This document shows, one piece after another, positions 28,145-37,539 of a DNA stretch of 60,676 bases (the first letter of the stretch is position 1; each line of letters opens with the position of its first letter). The DNA is taken from contig CAIZRG010000056.1 in the NCBI GenBank assembly GCA_903935335.1, forward strand, positions 1 through 60,676, read 5' to 3'. Both the position numbers and the translations under genes were made by a program. Below the pieces are notes generated by a model that ran no database searches, was not told the origin of the DNA, and worked only from the letters and a program-made list of their open reading frames with translations. The stretch comes from Oligoflexia bacterium (GTDB lineage: Bacteria; Bdellovibrionota; UBA1018).

Positions 28145-29008
28145 TTAAAACCCTAAAACTTGGATTGTTATCACTCCCACCGATGCAAAAAGACAGTAGA
28201 ATCCAAAAAATTTCCATCGCCCTTTTTCAAGCCAACTGGAGAGCCACTTCAATGCTAACCATCCAGCAATAAAACTAAAGAACATCCCCAAAAAACCTGG
28301 CGTCAAAGAATGTAGCAACTCCCCCCCAAAGCCTGAACTCCAAGTCTTTCTTACCCTGAGCCACTCCCGCAGAAGTACAGGAGGAGTCAAAATAACGGCC
28401 AATGCAAAACTAAAGTCTTCAGCTCTCTCTTTTGAAATTCCAATAAGAATTCCAGTTGAAATCGTTGCCCCCGAACGAGAAAAGCCTCGAAACGGAAGAC
28501 ATAAACCTTGAACAACTCCAATGATGGTAGAAGATAAAAAAGTGAATGAACTCTCAACCGGCTTGACTGATTTGAAAGGGGGTGGAGCAAAAAAGGCAGA
28601 TCCTAAGATCAAAAGACCGACTAGCCCTAACGAGACTGCAATCAACGGGAGACTTTTAAAAAGGTATTCAATTTCTCCCTGAGACTGACCATAAAAACGC
28701 TCTAGAATAAAAACCTCAATTCCTTTTTTAAGACATAAACCCACCACTCCAGTCGCAGCCGTTGCAACCATTGTCATTTTCAAAAAATGAAAAGATAATT
28801 TTTTCCAGCGGGGCCAAAAATAAAGCAGAACGGAAAACATTGTTCCTGTATGAAGCATCACAAGTAAAAACGTCATAGCAGGAGTACTGGGATCAATTCC
28901 CATGAGCTTTTCTGCCACAATCACATGTGCAGAGCTAGAAACCGGCAAAAGCTCAGCAGCCCCTTGAATTAAAGCGAGTAAAATCACTTGAACAACTTGA
29001 ATCTCCAT
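28145..29008 (-). CDS. uppP: Undecaprenyl-diphosphatase (BacA family)
   Basis: 287 residues, polytopic. UppP recycles the undecaprenyl carrier for peptidoglycan synthesis. The first active-site segment QGAAELLPVSSSAH carries the essential Glu and Ser residues. The second reads QGLCLPFRGFSRSGATIS: PFRGFSRSG stands where the common form is PGxSRSG, a known subgroup variant. AGGTAGGA precedes the ATG. It is divergent from acnA over 87 bp. Confidence 0.92.
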   Translation of the reverse strand: MEIQVVQVILLALIQGAAELLPVSSSAHVIVAEKLMGIDPSTPAMTFLLVMLHTGTMFSVLLYFWPRWKKLSFHFLKMTMVATAATGVVGLCLKKGIEVFILERFYGQSQGEIEYLFKSLPLIAVSLGLVGLLILGSAFFAPPPFKSVKPVESSFTFLSSTIIGVVQGLCLPFRGFSRSGATISTGILIGISKERAEDFSFALAVILTPPVLLREWLRVRKTWSSGFGGELLHSLTPGFLGMFFSFIAGWLALKWLSSWLEKGRWKFFGFYCLFASVGVITIQVLGF

Positions 29009-29095
29009 AAAATATCCTACCTTGATCTTCAGTCTTCCAATTTTATCACTTCTCCCTTAGAGTAAAAGAGATTTTACAGCGAGGTATGAGCTTCT

Positions 29096-31918
29096 ATGAA
29101 AAAAAAAAGAGTTGAAGAAAATTTAAACAGTTTTAACACACTCAGCCACTTTGAGCTTGAAGGTGAAAAATTTTACTACCATTCACTTCAGACTTTCTCA
29201 AAAAACCACGATATTTCAAAACTTCCCTTCTCTTTAAAAATTCTTTTAGAAAATCTTCTTAGAAATGAAGACGGAGTAGCTGTTAAAAAGAAAGACCTAG
29301 AAGCCATCTCCCATTGGGATCCCAAAGCCGAACCTTCTTATGAAATCCAATTTATGCCTGCTCGAGTTCTTCTTCAGGACTTTACAGGTGTTCCTGCGGT
29401 TGCTGATCTTGCTGCAATGCGAGCTGCTGTTAAGCGCTTAGGAGGAGATCCAACTCGAATCAATCCTTTACAACCAGCAGATTTAGTGATCGACCACTCC
29501 GTTCAAGTCGATGAATTTGGAACTCCTTCCTCTTTTCAAGTCAACTCTGACATTGAGTTTGAACGAAACTCTGAACGTTATGAGTTTCTAAAGTGGGGAC
29601 AAAGTACCTTTAAAAACTTCCGAGTCGTTCCACCGGATACCGGAATTGTTCACCAGATCAATTTAGAATATTTAGCTCAAGTCGCAATGACTACTCAAAA
29701 AAATGGGAATACCTGGATTTATCCAGACACTCTTGTTGGAACTGACTCACACACCACCATGGTCAATGGTTTAGGCGTATTAGGTTGGGGGGTCGGAGGA
29801 ATTGAAGCAGAAGCTGCTCTTTTAGGGCAGCCCTGCTCGATGCTCATTCCTCATGTGGTTGGCCTGCAATTGACTGGAAAACTTCCAAAAAATGCGACGG
29901 CAACGGACTTAGTTCTCACCGTCACTCAGATCTTACGTAAAAAAGGAGTGGTAGGAAAATTTGTCGAATTTTATGGTCCTGGACTTGCCTGCTTAAGTCT
30001 AGCTGACCGAGCGACATTAGCTAATATGGCCCCTGAGTACGGAGCTACAGTAGGGCTTTTTCCAATCGACTCAGTTACAACTCAGTATCTACGCCTCACC
30101 GGCCGAGAATCTGCTGCTCTGCTTGTTGAGACTTACTATCAAAAACAAGGACTTTGGTACTCCCCCACGCAACCTGCTCCTAGTTACTCTGAAACTTTGA
30201 GTCTCTCTTTAGACACGATTGAACCTAGTCTTGCAGGACCTGCCAGACCTCAAGACCGAGTCAATTTAAGCCAAGTGAGAAGTTCCTTTAGAAAATCTCT
30301 TCCCACTTTAATTCCAGATCAAATGAAAGAGATCGATCCCAAAGCCTTAGATGAATGGACTCAAACACCAGGTCAATCCACCGACAAAACCCCAGAACTT
30401 TTAAATCCTCATCCAGACACACACCTGGGGGCATTAGGAAAAACTGCACCTGTAGAGCTCCCTGCAACTTCATCCTCCAATCATCCACAGCATTTTCAAA
30501 TTTGCCAAGGCTCTGTTGTCATTGCAGCAATCACAAGCTGTACGAATACTTCCAACCCAAGCGTCTTAATGGCAGCAGGTCTTCTTGCTAAAAAAGCTGT
30601 TGAACGCGGTTTACAAGTAAAACCATGGGTAAAAACTAGCCTCGCTCCCGGATCAAAGGTAGTCACCGACTACCTCATTGAAGCCGGTCTCATGCCATAC
30701 TTAGAAAAACTTAAATTTTATTTAGTGGGTTATGGCTGTACAACTTGCATTGGAAATAGTGGGCCCTTACCTGATGCGATTTCAAAAGCTGTCTCCGAAA
30801 AAAATCTCGCTGTTGTTTCTGTCTTATCAGGAAATCGAAATTTTGAAGGACGAGTCAACACCCAAGTTCGTGCTAATTACTTAACTTCACCTCCTTTAGT
30901 AATTGCTTATGCTTTAGCTGGGAATATCAATCTTGACCTCAACATCACTGCACTCGGAACAGATCTTCAAGGAAAGCCAGTATTCCTAAAAGATATCTGG
31001 CCTTCATCCGAAGAAGTCTCAGAACAGGTTAACCGGCATATTACGGCTCAGCAGTTTCGAAAGAGCTATTCAGATGTTTTTACAGGAGACGAAAAATGGA
31101 AAAAGCTTCAAGTCCCTGAGGGAAGTCTTTACCAGTGGGATCCAGCTTCAACCTACATCAAAGAGCCCCCTTTTTTTGAAAATCTTTCTCTGAAGCCTGA
31201 AAAACTTCAGGACATTCGAGGAGCTCGAGTTCTTGCCTTCCTAGGGGATTCAGTAACCACAGACCATATCTCTCCTGCAGGTTCGATAAGTCGGTCTTCT
31301 CCGGCCGGAAAGTACTTACTTACCCTTGGAGTATCTACCCAAGACTTTAACTCTTATGGAGCTCGAAGAGGTAATCATGAAGTTATGGTTCGTGGAACCT
31401 TTGCCAACGTACGACTTAAAAATAAGCTTGTACCTGAAACGGAAGGAGGAGTAACTTTACATCTTCCTGAAGGCAAGTTGATGTCGATTTACGAGGCCTC
31501 TCTCCTCTACCAGGCTAACCATGTTCCTTTAGTTATTCTTGCAGGGAAAGAGTATGGCACAGGATCATCGAGAGACTGGGCTGCCAAAGGATCAAAACTG
31601 CTTGGAATCAAGGCCGTTTTGGCAGAAAGTTTTGAGCGAATTCATCGTTCTAACTTAGTTGGAATGGGAATCTTGCCTCTCCAATTTCTGGAAGGAGAAT
31701 CAGCCAAAAGCCTGGGTCTCAGTGGAACTGAAACATTTGACATCCCCCATCTAGCTGATCTTTTAGCGGGTCAAAAAATTAAAATCACAGCCTATTCCTC
31801 GAATCAATCGACTATAATATTTACAGCACTTGTCCGAATTGATACCCCAAACGAGGTGGAGTACTTTCGACAAGGAGGGATTCTACCTTACGTTTTAAGA
31901 CAAACATTAAAAACCTAA
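29096..31918 (+). CDS. acnA: Aconitate hydratase A
   Basis: 940 residues. The AcnA/IRP family enzyme of the TCA cycle, isomerising citrate and isocitrate through a [4Fe-4S] cluster. Cluster ligands are in SCTNTSNP and GCTTCIGNSG; the swivel domain contains GSSRDWAAKG and the substrate-loop SVTTDHISPAG. It is about 45 residues longer than usual because of a Pro/Thr/Ser-rich insertion near residues 400-455, just before the first cluster Cys. It indicates an oxidative TCA cycle, so the genome is not strongly reduced. Confidence 0.96.
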   Translation: MKKKRVEENLNSFNTLSHFELEGEKFYYHSLQTFSKNHDISKLPFSLKILLENLLRNEDGVAVKKKDLEAISHWDPKAEPSYEIQFMPARVLLQDFTGVPAVADLAAMRAAVKRLGGDPTRINPLQPADLVIDHSVQVDEFGTPSSFQVNSDIEFERNSERYEFLKWGQSTFKNFRVVPPDTGIVHQINLEYLAQVAMTTQKNGNTWIYPDTLVGTDSHTTMVNGLGVLGWGVGGIEAEAALLGQPCSMLIPHVVGLQLTGKLPKNATATDLVLTVTQILRKKGVVGKFVEFYGPGLACLSLADRATLANMAPEYGATVGLFPIDSVTTQYLRLTGRESAALLVETYYQKQGLWYSPTQPAPSYSETLSLSLDTIEPSLAGPARPQDRVNLSQVRSSFRKSLPTLIPDQMKEIDPKALDEWTQTPGQSTDKTPELLNPHPDTHLGALGKTAPVELPATSSSNHPQHFQICQGSVVIAAITSCTNTSNPSVLMAAGLLAKKAVERGLQVKPWVKTSLAPGSKVVTDYLIEAGLMPYLEKLKFYLVGYGCTTCIGNSGPLPDAISKAVSEKNLAVVSVLSGNRNFEGRVNTQVRANYLTSPPLVIAYALAGNINLDLNITALGTDLQGKPVFLKDIWPSSEEVSEQVNRHITAQQFRKSYSDVFTGDEKWKKLQVPEGSLYQWDPASTYIKEPPFFENLSLKPEKLQDIRGARVLAFLGDSVTTDHISPAGSISRSSPAGKYLLTLGVSTQDFNSYGARRGNHEVMVRGTFANVRLKNKLVPETEGGVTLHLPEGKLMSIYEASLLYQANHVPLVILAGKEYGTGSSRDWAAKGSKLLGIKAVLAESFERIHRSNLVGMGILPLQFLEGESAKSLGLSGTETFDIPHLADLLAGQKIKITAYSSNQSTIIFTALVRIDTPNEVEYFRQGGILPYVLRQTLKT

Positions 31919-31929
31919 TACGAAAGGCT

Positions 31930-31956
31930 GAGGCACTATGAGGACTTCAGTGCCTC
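31930..31956 (+). terminator. Hairpin after acnA
   Basis: A perfect 8-bp inverted repeat, GAGGCACT and AGTGCCTC, with an 11-base loop, lies 12 bp after the acnA stop. No T run follows, so it may be a weak terminator or an mRNA 3'-end stabiliser that separates acnA from the next small gene. Confidence 0.5.
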
Positions 31957-31965
31957 TAGATCACT

Positions 31966-32223
31966 ATGGACCGATACCGTAAACTTTCTCTAGTGCAGCG
32001 CTCGTTAGGAATTCGACATAAACTTAAAGTCCATGAAAGCTTAAAGCCTCCTGATACTCACGAGGACTTGGCTCTCATCATGCTCAGTAAGTGGGATCTG
32101 GAAGATGAACTCCATGCAATTGAAGAGTTGCTTGCTGATGCACGTTTAACAAACGTTGCCAATAAGCGATCCATCATTGAGCGAGAAGGGTATTTCCCAG
32201 ATCAAGAGTCCCAGAAAACATAG
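31966..32223 (+). CDS. Hypothetical small helical protein
   Basis: 85 residues, soluble, charged and probably all-helical (ALIMLSKWDLEDELHAIEELLADARL). No Cys, signal or membrane span and no family recognised. No clear Shine-Dalgarno sequence is seen; the acnA hairpin lies within 10 bp of the start. It converges on the radical SAM gene with a 12-bp gap. Confidence 0.5.
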   Translation: MDRYRKLSLVQRSLGIRHKLKVHESLKPPDTHEDLALIMLSKWDLEDELHAIEELLADARLTNVANKRSIIEREGYFPDQESQKT

Positions 32224-32235
32224 CTGATTAAGGAT

Positions 32236-34128
32236 TTAGCCATTTAAAGCACGGCGAATTAAAGTTTTAGAAACTTGGGGTGAAGGAATTTTCTTTTGAT
32301 CAAACCAAATCCTAACATCCAGATCTAAACCTACTCCATGCATATAATTATAAAGAGCTTTTTTAAGTCCTTTTCCTAAAGTGAGGTGATCACAACCGGT
32401 AGGATCAATAAAGCCCAGATCATTTCTTGCAAAACAACCAGGAGGTTCTGGCAAAAGCTGAATTCCAAATTTTCCAGGATTCATTCCAATCGGACTGTGT
32501 GCAGTAGCTGAAAATGGATGCCAAAAACCCGATTGAATGCACCCTTCTTCAAAGAGTTGCCGAACCCTTTCCAAAGCATCAATGGTTTCTTGAATAGTTT
32601 GAGTTGGGAAGCCATACATCAGATAGGCATGAACCATAATCCCCGAGCGAGTCAAAGCGTGGGTCACTCGGGCCACTTGCTCAACAGTCACTCCTTTTTG
32701 CATGAGCTTCAATAAACGATCTGAAGCCACTTCAAGACCTCCACTCACAGCAATACATCCGGACTGAGCCAATAAATCAGTAAGTTCAGGAGTAAAAACC
32801 TTATCAAAACGAACGTTACCCCACCAACTCACTGAAAGCTTTTGTTCTATCAATCTCTGAGCTAAAGCCCGCAACAAAGCCGGAGGAGCAGCTTCATCGA
32901 CAAAATGAAACCCTGTTTGGTCGGTCTCTTTTATTAAGGTTTTCATCCGCTCAACAATCAAATCTGCAGAGTTGGGGTCATAGCGACCAATATAGTCTAA
33001 AGAAACATCACAAAAATTACATTTCTTCCAATAACAGCCGTGGGCAAGTGTGAGCTTATTCCATCTTCCATCAGACCAAATACGATGCATAGGATTGAGC
33101 ATCTCAAAAACAGAAAGATAATGATCCAATGAAAGTCCTTGATAGGTAGGCGTTCCAAGATCCCTTTGTGGAATGTCGTGAAGCCCTAAACCAGCCTGGT
33201 AAACAACCTGACCTTTTTGGCGAATAAAGGTTCTTAAAAGTTGCTGAGAAGATCTTTTGCCCTGAAGGTGTTCTAAAATACAGAGTAAAGGCTTTTCTCC
33301 ATCATCTAAAGTAATAAAATCGACCCAATCAAAAACTCTAGGATCTGATAACTGCCTAAGCTCGGTATTGACATATCCTCCCCCTAAAATGATTTTTATC
33401 TCAGGATTTTCTTTTTTGATGGCTTGAGCAATTCGAAAAGCTCCATAAGCATTTCCAGGAAATGGAATGGTAATTCCAACCACAGGAGCAGGGATTTTTC
33501 GAATGAGTTCAACACTCAGTTGATCTAAATACCGATCCACCAAAGTTCCAGTGCTTATCAAAGCATCCCAGATCAAGTCAAAAGTAGGCATACTGGCAGC
33601 CAACTTCTCTGCATAGCGAGAAAGTTCAAATCGCTCATCGACCCCCTCACGAATGATATCAACGAGATCATCTAATAAAAGACTAGACAGATATTTTGCT
33701 CGATCCTGAACCCCAAGCGATCCAAAAGCCCAGGAAAGAGGATCTGGATCCTCTGGACTTGCACCCTCCGTAATCGCTTGAAATCGAGGACCTTCCGGCA
33801 AGTACTTTCGACTACAAATTCGGAGAGCTAAACTAGGATCCTTCCCTTGAAGAAAACGAATCAGGGGTTCAATACAAGCAAGATAATTTTGCTGATTCTC
33901 CAGAAAAAATCGAATCCCAGGATTTTTATATTTTTTTTTATGTTTCAAAAGCTCTAAAGCAATTTCATCTAATCCTTGCTTAGAAAAAAGTCTTAAAATC
34001 AATTCGAGTGAAAGATCTGACTGAGTCGCTACAATGCCTGATTTTTTTAAAAACCCAATGAGATAAGATGTTGCAGGATAAGGCGTATTGAGCTGTGTAA
34101 GAGGAGGAGTAATCAAAAGAATTTGCAT
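32236..34128 (-). CDS. B12-binding-type radical SAM protein
   Basis: 630 residues. The N-terminus (LLITPPL ... YPATSYLIGFLKKSG) and VVGITIPFPGNAYGAFRIAQAI with ILGGGYVNTELRQL near 215-260 fit a cobalamin-binding (B12-type) domain, split by a roughly 150-residue helical insertion. The radical SAM site is Cys365, Cys370 and Cys373 (GCYWKKCNFC), spaced Cx4Cx2C rather than the canonical Cx3Cx2C. The TIM barrel continues with GFHFVDEAAPP and SGGLEVASDRLLKLMQKG. Substrate is unknown; methyl transfer or ring chemistry is typical of the class. It stands alone with no biosynthetic partners nearby. Confidence 0.82.
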   Translation of the reverse strand: MQILLITPPLTQLNTPYPATSYLIGFLKKSGIVATQSDLSLELILRLFSKQGLDEIALELLKHKKKYKNPGIRFFLENQQNYLACIEPLIRFLQGKDPSLALRICSRKYLPEGPRFQAITEGASPEDPDPLSWAFGSLGVQDRAKYLSSLLLDDLVDIIREGVDERFELSRYAEKLAASMPTFDLIWDALISTGTLVDRYLDQLSVELIRKIPAPVVGITIPFPGNAYGAFRIAQAIKKENPEIKIILGGGYVNTELRQLSDPRVFDWVDFITLDDGEKPLLCILEHLQGKRSSQQLLRTFIRQKGQVVYQAGLGLHDIPQRDLGTPTYQGLSLDHYLSVFEMLNPMHRIWSDGRWNKLTLAHGCYWKKCNFCDVSLDYIGRYDPNSADLIVERMKTLIKETDQTGFHFVDEAAPPALLRALAQRLIEQKLSVSWWGNVRFDKVFTPELTDLLAQSGCIAVSGGLEVASDRLLKLMQKGVTVEQVARVTHALTRSGIMVHAYLMYGFPTQTIQETIDALERVRQLFEEGCIQSGFWHPFSATAHSPIGMNPGKFGIQLLPEPPGCFARNDLGFIDPTGCDHLTLGKGLKKALYNYMHGVGLDLDVRIWFDQKKIPSPQVSKTLIRRALNG

Positions 34129-34157
34129 AGACCCTACTTAGCATAATTGAATTGTGT

Positions 34158-34187
34158 CGAGGATTTCTTAAAAAAACGAGGATTTCT
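34158..34187. repeat. Direct repeat in the divergent promoter region
   Basis: cgaggatttct occurs twice (34158-34168 and 34177-34187), spaced 19 bases start to start, in the 125-bp region between the radical SAM gene and the HU-like gene. Near two helical turns, this could be an operator, but no regulator is known. Confidence 0.35.
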
Positions 34188-34253
34188 ACTAAAAATCAAA
34201 AAACTGGTTGCAGTGTTTTAAAAAGGACCCTAAAACAATTCAAGGAGATTCTT

Positions 34254-34607
34254 ATGGCAAAAAAAAAATCAAAGTATTCATTCATTAACGAAGTTTATGA
34301 AGGGATTTTACAAACAGCTGAAGTCAACCGCAAAGGCCAAGTTCGAATCAAAAGAACAGACCTAAAAAATTGCTTAGAAAACGCTTTCAACCATGGAGCA
34401 AAGGCTGCTGCTTCAGGAGACCGAGTCCGTTTCCCAATCATTGGGGCTTTAGTCCGAAAAGAAGTCAAAGCTCGTAAACCAGGGAAAGGCACAAACCCTT
34501 TCACCGGGCAGCCTATGGACATTAAAGCCCGTCCTGCAACGAAAAAGCCCCGCTGGTCTTTTCCTCGATCTTTAAAAGACACGTTTGCCAATAAGCGCAA
34601 CTGGTAA
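34254..34607 (+). CDS. HU/IHF-like DNA-binding protein
   Basis: 117 residues from the ATG at 34254, which has CAAGGAG 8 bp upstream; the frame is open further upstream without a ribosome site. It begins with a Lys-rich MAKKKSKYSF, then helices (INEVYEGILQTAEV, LKNCLENAFNHGAKAAASG), RVRFPIIGALVRKEVKARKPGKGTNP, FTG and KARPATKKPRWSFP. This is the HU fold: the beta-arm with the ARKG.NP..G motif is recognisable. An extended N-terminus and C-terminal Trp/Arg-rich end set it apart from plain HU. Nucleoid structuring is the likely role. Confidence 0.8.
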   Translation: MAKKKSKYSFINEVYEGILQTAEVNRKGQVRIKRTDLKNCLENAFNHGAKAAASGDRVRFPIIGALVRKEVKARKPGKGTNPFTGQPMDIKARPATKKPRWSFPRSLKDTFANKRNW

Positions 34608-34617
34608 AGAGGTCTAA

Positions 34618-34661
34618 GCCCACCCGAGGGGCTCACCTCGAAACTGAGATTCGATGTGGGC
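34618..34661 (+). ncRNA. Candidate structured RNA element or 5' leader
   Basis: An outer stem GCCCAC (34618-34623)/GTGGGC (34656-34661) encloses two mutually exclusive hairpins: CGAGG/CCTCG (34625-34640) and TCGAA/TTCGA (34638-34654). It lies 10 bp after the HU-like stop and a few bases before the ribosome site of the outer-membrane protein. It could act as terminator of one gene or leader control of the next. No poly-T follows, and no known riboswitch is recognised. Confidence 0.4.
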
Positions 34662-34681
34662 CTTCCTGTATGAGGCTTGAC

Positions 34682-35560
34682 ATGAGCTTACATAAGCTTA
34701 AAAGACCCTTTATGAATTTAAGATTGATTTTTAGTCTCTTTTTAACTGCAATATTCTCTCTCCTTCTAGAAAGCTCAATAGCATGGGCAAACTGGGAGCT
34801 TCTTCCGGAGTCCTACCATCAACTTTATGATACCTGGGGACAGTTTATTGATGAACAAGCAGCACTCTTAAACACAGGCCAAGCAAGGCTTTGGACTTCT
34901 TTAGGAGGAACCCTACCCGTCATAGGCGATGAGGAATCGATCCACCACCCTGAATTCGTCCTTCATGCCTCAGCCAATGCAGGACTTCACTACAACGATA
35001 ATTTAAGAATTTGGACAGAAACCCTAGATGTTCGATTAGGATTTGCAGTAGAATGGGAACTTCACTCGAAGCTTCGATTCTCAGTAGGTTACACTCACTT
35101 TTCTGCTCATACTGCTGATGGAGTAGTTCCTGCTGACTCAGATCTGATTGAACCCTCTGTAGGTCAGGAGTTTCTCTCCATTCGAGTCGTCTACGATATA
35201 AAAAACAATCTTCGCCTTGCAGCAACAATCAAACCGTTTGTTCGATCCTATCCCCCAGTCCACCCCATTTGGCTAGATCAATCCATTGAGTACTTTCCCT
35301 GGGGAGCTAAAGACTCTCGTCAATTTTCTCCGTACCTTGCTTTTGGCCTGGACGAATCAGGAATCCAAGGTCACTCCATGACCCTCACATCTCATGCACA
35401 AATCGGAGCTTATATCGGTAATCACATGAGCCCAGGACATCGTCAGACGATTCGTACTGTTTTAGGCTACTATAACGGAATGGATCCTCGCTTAAAGTAC
35501 TTTGAACTCAGAAACGCTAAACAGCAGTTTGCCTATCTTGGAGTCATGTTTGATCTTTAA
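34682..35560 (+). CDS. Outer-membrane beta-barrel-like protein
   Basis: 292 residues from the ATG at 34682 (TGAGG 6 bp upstream; an ATG at 34670 is also in frame). A signal peptide (NLRLIFSLFLTAIFSLLLESSIAWA) is followed by strand-rich sequence, e.g. LRFSVGYTHFSAHTADG, LSIRVVYDIKNNLRLAATIKP, and a C-terminal QQFAYLGVMFDL with an aromatic-rich last strand. The pattern GYYNGMDPRLKY resembles the DUF1207-type outer-membrane proteins. Function is unknown. It follows the structured element. Confidence 0.6.
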   Translation: MSLHKLKRPFMNLRLIFSLFLTAIFSLLLESSIAWANWELLPESYHQLYDTWGQFIDEQAALLNTGQARLWTSLGGTLPVIGDEESIHHPEFVLHASANAGLHYNDNLRIWTETLDVRLGFAVEWELHSKLRFSVGYTHFSAHTADGVVPADSDLIEPSVGQEFLSIRVVYDIKNNLRLAATIKPFVRSYPPVHPIWLDQSIEYFPWGAKDSRQFSPYLAFGLDESGIQGHSMTLTSHAQIGAYIGNHMSPGHRQTIRTVLGYYNGMDPRLKYFELRNAKQQFAYLGVMFDL

Positions 35561-35630
35561 GTCAAAAGCAATTTCAACAACCTTAAGGTTCCATCATTGA
35601 AAATCTGCCACCCAAATTTTGGTTTTTTTA

Positions 35631-35662
35631 AAATTATATTTTAATCAATCAAAATATAATTT
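35631..35662. terminator. AT-rich inverted repeat between convergent genes
   Basis: A perfect 12-bp inverted repeat, AAATTATATTTT and AAAATATAATTT, with an 8-base loop, preceded by a T7 run. It lies between the + strand outer-membrane gene and the - strand acyl-CoA dehydrogenase gene, so it may serve both as a weak bidirectional terminator. The stem is A/T only. Confidence 0.45.
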
Positions 35663-35695
35663 ATAGAATTAAATCTAAGAAGTAAACTAAAGAAA

Positions 35696-37462
35696 TTAAG
35701 ATGTCGGCTCAGTAAGATTATCCCAAATATACTTTTCATGCTTCAAGGCATGGTCAGCCAAAGATTTAATAAGCTCATCGTCGTTGTCATCAATCTTTGC
35801 AAAATGGCTCTGAATTCTACTATGAACCTGGGAAGAAAAAGAGTTTAAAATTTCAACTTCTTTTTCCAGATTCTGCTTTTGATTTTCATTTTTCTTTAAA
35901 CTTAGTGCAGAATTCACTCGACTGAGTACACTGGCTAAGACAAAAAGATCAATCATGATCTCTGCAAGTCTTTTTGTAGCAAATTGCTTATGAATGATAT
36001 TCTTGCCATGCTTTCTTAAAATCCGGTCTGCTGCTACGGAAAGACCCCGAACTCCATTTTCAAAAATACTCGCTTGAGCCTTCAAAGATGGATGAAGCTT
36101 TGAAAAAGAAGATTTTACTCCCCCTACCTTGGTCACTTGAGTGATTTTTTTTAGTCCATACTCAGATAAAAGGCCAAACCCCTTAATCGGATCCTGAAAG
36201 ATCCCCTCCAAAGAAGCACTGAGCTCTTTGAGTTGTTTACCGACATCGTTCATGGCAGTAAGAGCAATAAAAAGCTTCAAAATATCGTTGGTCCCTTCAA
36301 AAATCCGATTCACCCGACAATCTCTTAAAATCCTTTCATACGGAAATTCACACATAAATCCGTTTCCAGATGCAATCTGTAAACCTTCATCAGCCGCTCG
36401 CCATAGACACTCCGTAGCAAACACTTTAGAAATAGCTGCTTCCACAGCGTAATCTTCATAACCTTGATCCACCAAACCTGCCACGAGTGACACCACAGAC
36501 TCTGAAGCGTAACAGTCAACGACCATTTGTCCGATTTTTTCCTTAATTAAACCATACTCTCCAATTTTTTTACCAAATTGAACTCGCTCATTGGCCTGTT
36601 TGGTTGATAAAGCAATCACATGCTTCATGGCCCCAACACAACCTCCACCCAGGCCACTTCGTCCACTGTTTAAAATCTTCATGGCAACCTTAAAGCCCTT
36701 ACCCACTTCTCCTAAAATATTTTCTTGAGGAATTTTGACACGATCAAAATGAACTGTCGTTGTGGAACTCGCCCTAAGCCCCATCTTATCTTCGTGAGGA
36801 CCACAGCTGACGCCTTCCATCTCTTTCGTCACAATAAAGGCTGTCATTTGACCCTCAGGTCCATCCGTGCGAGCAAAGACCGTAAAAAAACTCGCAATAC
36901 CACCATTAGTAATCCATAGCTTTTGGCCTGTAAGAACCCAAAATTCTCCTTCTTTCACAGCCTTGGATTGAATCGAAGCCGCATCTGAACCAGCCCCAGG
37001 CTCAGTCAAACAAAAGGCAGCAATCCACTCCCCTGTCACTAGTTTCGGAAAATACTTTTGTTTTTGCTCGGGAGTACCAAAAAGAACTAAGCCCCTCATA
37101 CCAATCGAACTATGAGCTCCTGCTGTAATAGCAACCGAACCATCATACTTGGCCAATTCCTGAAGGGCTCTTGAATAACCCGTATTACTCAGGTTTAACC
37201 CTCCGTGCTCCTCCGGGATAATCAAACTAAAAAGCCCTAAATCCCTCATCTCTTGAATAAACTCTGAAGGAAACTCGCCTTGACGATCCCATTTCCTAAA
37301 TTCTGCCGTTTTTGGCTTTAGCCAAGACTCAAAAGAGGAAAACACAGTACTTAGAGTTTCCTTCTCGCTTACTTTCATTTGAGGGAAGGGCAGAACCATG
37401 TCCTGCTCAATAGACCCCATGCATAAAGAACGCATAAAACTCAAATTTTTAGATTGCCCCAT
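35696..37462 (-). CDS. Acyl-CoA dehydrogenase (VLCAD/ACAD9-like)
   Basis: 588 residues, long for the family because of a C-terminal helical extension, as in VLCAD and ACAD9 relatives. It catalyses the FAD-linked first step of beta-oxidation. Motifs: LGLFSLIIPEEHGGL, FCLTEPGAGSDAASI, KLWITNGGIASFFTVFART, and GNGFMCEFPYERILRDCRVNRIFEGTNDI. The Glu in FMCEFPYERIL lies at the position of the catalytic base in this subgroup. No other fatty-acid degradation gene is adjacent. The true start might be the ATG at 37435 or 37420. Confidence 0.9.
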   Translation of the reverse strand: MGQSKNLSFMRSLCMGSIEQDMVLPFPQMKVSEKETLSTVFSSFESWLKPKTAEFRKWDRQGEFPSEFIQEMRDLGLFSLIIPEEHGGLNLSNTGYSRALQELAKYDGSVAITAGAHSSIGMRGLVLFGTPEQKQKYFPKLVTGEWIAAFCLTEPGAGSDAASIQSKAVKEGEFWVLTGQKLWITNGGIASFFTVFARTDGPEGQMTAFIVTKEMEGVSCGPHEDKMGLRASSTTTVHFDRVKIPQENILGEVGKGFKVAMKILNSGRSGLGGGCVGAMKHVIALSTKQANERVQFGKKIGEYGLIKEKIGQMVVDCYASESVVSLVAGLVDQGYEDYAVEAAISKVFATECLWRAADEGLQIASGNGFMCEFPYERILRDCRVNRIFEGTNDILKLFIALTAMNDVGKQLKELSASLEGIFQDPIKGFGLLSEYGLKKITQVTKVGGVKSSFSKLHPSLKAQASIFENGVRGLSVAADRILRKHGKNIIHKQFATKRLAEIMIDLFVLASVLSRVNSALSLKKNENQKQNLEKEVEILNSFSSQVHSRIQSHFAKIDDNDDELIKSLADHALKHEKYIWDNLTEPTS

Positions 37463-37539
37463 ACTGATGTAAGCTTAACAGCTTCAATTGAGGTGTCCAT
37501 GGGTTTATTTTAAACCCCAACATTTTTAATCAGAAATCC

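Noticed and set aside
34152..34253. Extended start of the HU-like protein
   Set aside because: No ribosome site; ATG 34254 has CAAGGAG at proper distance.
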